IMG/VR virus record: IMGVR_UViG_3300040751_000012 | Span: 1 to 22,217 of that record | DNA: 22,217 nt | Source of the DNA: a virus | Reading direction: 5' to 3' (one strand) | Part shown: positions 21,069 to 22,217 of the stretch, one piece after another | How positions within the stretch are numbered: position 1 is the first letter of the stretch | How the letters are laid out: each line of letters starts with the position of its first letter | Position numbers and translations under genes: made by a program | Notes under the pieces: generated by a model | Databases searched by the model: none | Told to the model about the DNA's origin: nothing | The model's input: the letters and a program-made list of their open reading frames with translations, nothing else

Positions 21069-21248
21069 TTAATCCTCAAAATCTGTGTGTTGTAACTCTA
21101 TCAACTTGTCGATGACTGATTGTTGCCCCTGAAGAAAGCTTAGTTCCTCAGGGGTAACGTGTCCAAGCGGCAGTTTGTTAGGATACAACTCTTTAAGGTG
21201 GTTAAGTAGTCCATCTGTGATGTTAAAATCGTTGCCTAATACTCTCAT
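21069..21248 (-). CDS. Small hypothetical phage protein (59 aa)
   Basis: Function not recognised. The protein is soluble-looking and slightly acidic, with a leucine-rich middle (Leu-Leu-Asn-His-Leu-Lys-Glu-Leu) and a second predicted helix (Ser-Val-Ile-Asp-Lys-Leu-Ile-Glu-Leu) near the C-terminus. Pro-Glu-Glu-Leu and a short Gln-Gly-Gln-Gln stretch lie between them, suggesting a small two-helix fold. The ATG at 21248 is preferred over the TTG three codons upstream; no strong Shine-Dalgarno precedes either. It is the first gene after the candidate promoter, and its stop sits a few bases before the start of the next small gene, so it belongs to the head operon by position only. Confidence 0.7.
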   Translation of the reverse strand: MRVLGNDFNITDGLLNHLKELYPNKLPLGHVTPEELSFLQGQQSVIDKLIELQHTDFED

Positions 21249-21264
21249 AATAAACAAACTTTCG

Positions 21265-21282
21265 CTAATGTTGTAACTTTAG
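21265..21282 (-). promoter_or_regulatory. Candidate phage promoter element, copy 1
   Basis: On the minus strand this reads CTAAAGTTACAACATTAG. It matches the element at 6141-6158 in 17 of 18 positions, and both sit in short intergenic gaps, 16 and 20 bases upstream of a start codon. It overlaps the TAA stop of the ribonucleotide reductase gene and precedes the whole head-gene block. Its length and the final TAG recall promoters of single-subunit phage RNA polymerases (T7 and SP6 promoters end in TATAG), but no known consensus is matched. The promoter role is inferred from the repeat and its placement. Confidence 0.5.
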
Positions 21283-22217
21283 ATTTCACATACACCTGCT
21301 GTACAGGCTAATTCCTGAGAAGATGTAGTATTATCAGCTAGTTCTGTGTACTCAGAGAAGTCTACATCAGGTACTTGTGCCTTTAATTCAAGGTAAGTAT
21401 CCTCATCAATCTCTTCGTATGGTGCTTGAGCATAGCTATGATTGTCATCCTCACGTGGTAGGAATGATACACCACAGATTTCATCCCAATGCTTGTACAC
21501 CCACGCACCTACCTCTGCCCATTCTTCCTCACCCACATAGATAGTGACTGATGGATTGTGGTCAGTCCAGTGCTTACGATACTTGAGCCACAGTTCTAGG
21601 TGCTGAATAGCAGACACATCATGTCGTGTCAAACTATTCTCAGCAGATTTCATTGGGAAACTGAATACCAAGTTCTGCGGATTATAGACATCTGCTTCGC
21701 AAGGCACACCTTTGTCTTGCATCCACGTTGCCAAAGGGTCTTTAACGTCTGCACGTACACGTCTGATATAATATTTTGCATAGCGAGGATGAATACCACT
21801 TCCACTGTTTACAAGCTGCGACACAGTACCGCTAGGCTTGACTGTCGTAATAGCTTTTGATTCAGGGATGCCTAGCTTTGCTGCCCACTCTTTGTTAGTT
21901 TCACGTGCAACCTCACGGAATTGTTGCAGTGTGCCAGCCAGAATGTTTGATTCGTACTCACCCTGCCCTGACATAATCTTATGGTCAAAGATACCTGTGA
22001 GTGACACACCTAGCAGTCGCTCTTCTTCTGAGTTCTTCTTCCACTTAGGTGACAGATACTTAAAGTCTACTAGTGCTGACTGGATTGTACCGATGATGGT
22101 AGCAATCTCTATCTTTTTCTTGATTTCAGCAGTACCATCAGTCTCACGAATGATTACCTCTGACAGATTACAGAACTGTTTGCTGCGTAGGCTAATCTCA
22201 CCACATGGATTAGTACC
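21279..22217 (-). CDS. Class II (B12-dependent) ribonucleotide reductase, C-terminal part
   Basis: Reduces ribonucleotides to deoxyribonucleotides for phage DNA synthesis. The gene enters through the right edge of the window, so only the last 312 residues are present; the frame is open from the first base, and the GTG near 22007 is internal. The visible part begins with Thr-Asn-Pro-Cys-Gly-Glu-Ile, the active-site loop of class I/II reductases, with the thiyl-radical Cys, the Glu and the Asn at local residues 5, 7 and 3. It ends in Cys-Thr-Ala-Gly-Val-Cys (residues 305-310), the redox pair that re-reduces the active site. The spacing between the two motifs is close to that of the monomeric Lactobacillus leichmannii enzyme, which supports the adenosylcobalamin-dependent monomeric type. 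Such genes occur in marine podoviruses such as roseophage SIO1. The stop codon lies inside the 18-base repeated element at 21265-21282. Confidence 0.93.
   Translation of the reverse strand, partial: GTNPCGEISLRSKQFCNLSEVIIRETDGTAEIKKKIEIATIIGTIQSALVDFKYLSPKWKKNSEEERLLGVSLTGIFDHKIMSGQGEYESNILAGTLQQFREVARETNKEWAAKLGIPESKAITTVKPSGTVSQLVNSGSGIHPRYAKYYIRRVRADVKDPLATWMQDKGVPCEADVYNPQNLVFSFPMKSAENSLTRHDVSAIQHLELWLKYRKHWTDHNPSVTIYVGEEEWAEVGAWVYKHWDEICGVSFLPREDDNHSYAQAPYEEIDEDTYLELKAQVPDVDFSEYTELADNTTSSQELACTAGVCEI

Noticed and set aside
1-22217. tRNA genes, CRISPR arrays, insertion sequences, integrase or attachment sites
   Set aside because: None seen on reading; the non-coding space is almost confined to the 209-base capsid leader and gaps under 45 bases.

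Overview
The window is a block of late genes from a T7-like podovirus, most likely a marine one. Every credible gene lies on the minus strand, so transcription runs from position 22217 down to 1. Genes are packed end to end with TAATG or ATGA stop/start overlaps or gaps of about 10 to 40 bases, and almost every start has a GGAG- or AGGA-type Shine-Dalgarno. The order portal, scaffold, major capsid, terminator, adaptor (gp11), nozzle (gp12), internal virion proteins (gp13, gp14, gp15-like, gp16-like) and T7-type tail fibre matches coliphage T7. The fibre proteins resemble those common in marine phages. A B12-dependent class II ribonucleotide reductase just upstream of the head genes suggests a relative of roseophage SIO1 and the 'cobaviruses' of Rhodobacteraceae. 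That placement is an inference from remembered gene content, not from a search.

Layout in order of transcription. (1) 22217-21279: C-terminal part of the class II ribonucleotide reductase, which makes dNTPs for phage replication. (2) 21248-20574: three small unknown genes, two of them lysine-rich probable paralogs. (3) 20563-16944: portal, scaffold and major capsid protein, with a 209-bp hairpin-rich leader before the capsid gene and a strong intrinsic terminator after it. (4) 16888-16473: two small basic genes not found at this place in T7. (5) 16463-13537: adaptor and nozzle of the short tail. (6) 13537-6160: the internal ejection proteins. The gp15-like protein carries a lytic-transglycosylase-like domain at its C-terminus, whereas T7 has this activity at the N-terminus of gp16. 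(7) 6120-1: a T7-type fibre followed by at least eleven short genes, several of which look like free-standing fibre-tip domains or fibre chaperones.

The main points of interest are these. An 18-base element (CTAAAGTTACAWCATTAG) occurs in two intergenic gaps, before the small head-region genes and before the fibre locus, and is a candidate phage promoter. Three tandem paralogs in the fibre locus all end in Gly-Asp-Leu-Ala, and those codons also form the Shine-Dalgarno of the next gene, so the array has interchangeable junctions. Fibre tip modules are encoded as separate genes, and the lytic domain has moved between ejection proteins. No tRNA, CRISPR array, insertion sequence or integrase was seen, and no gene-free stretch exceeds 300 bases. 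Terminase, lysis and early replication genes must lie outside the window.
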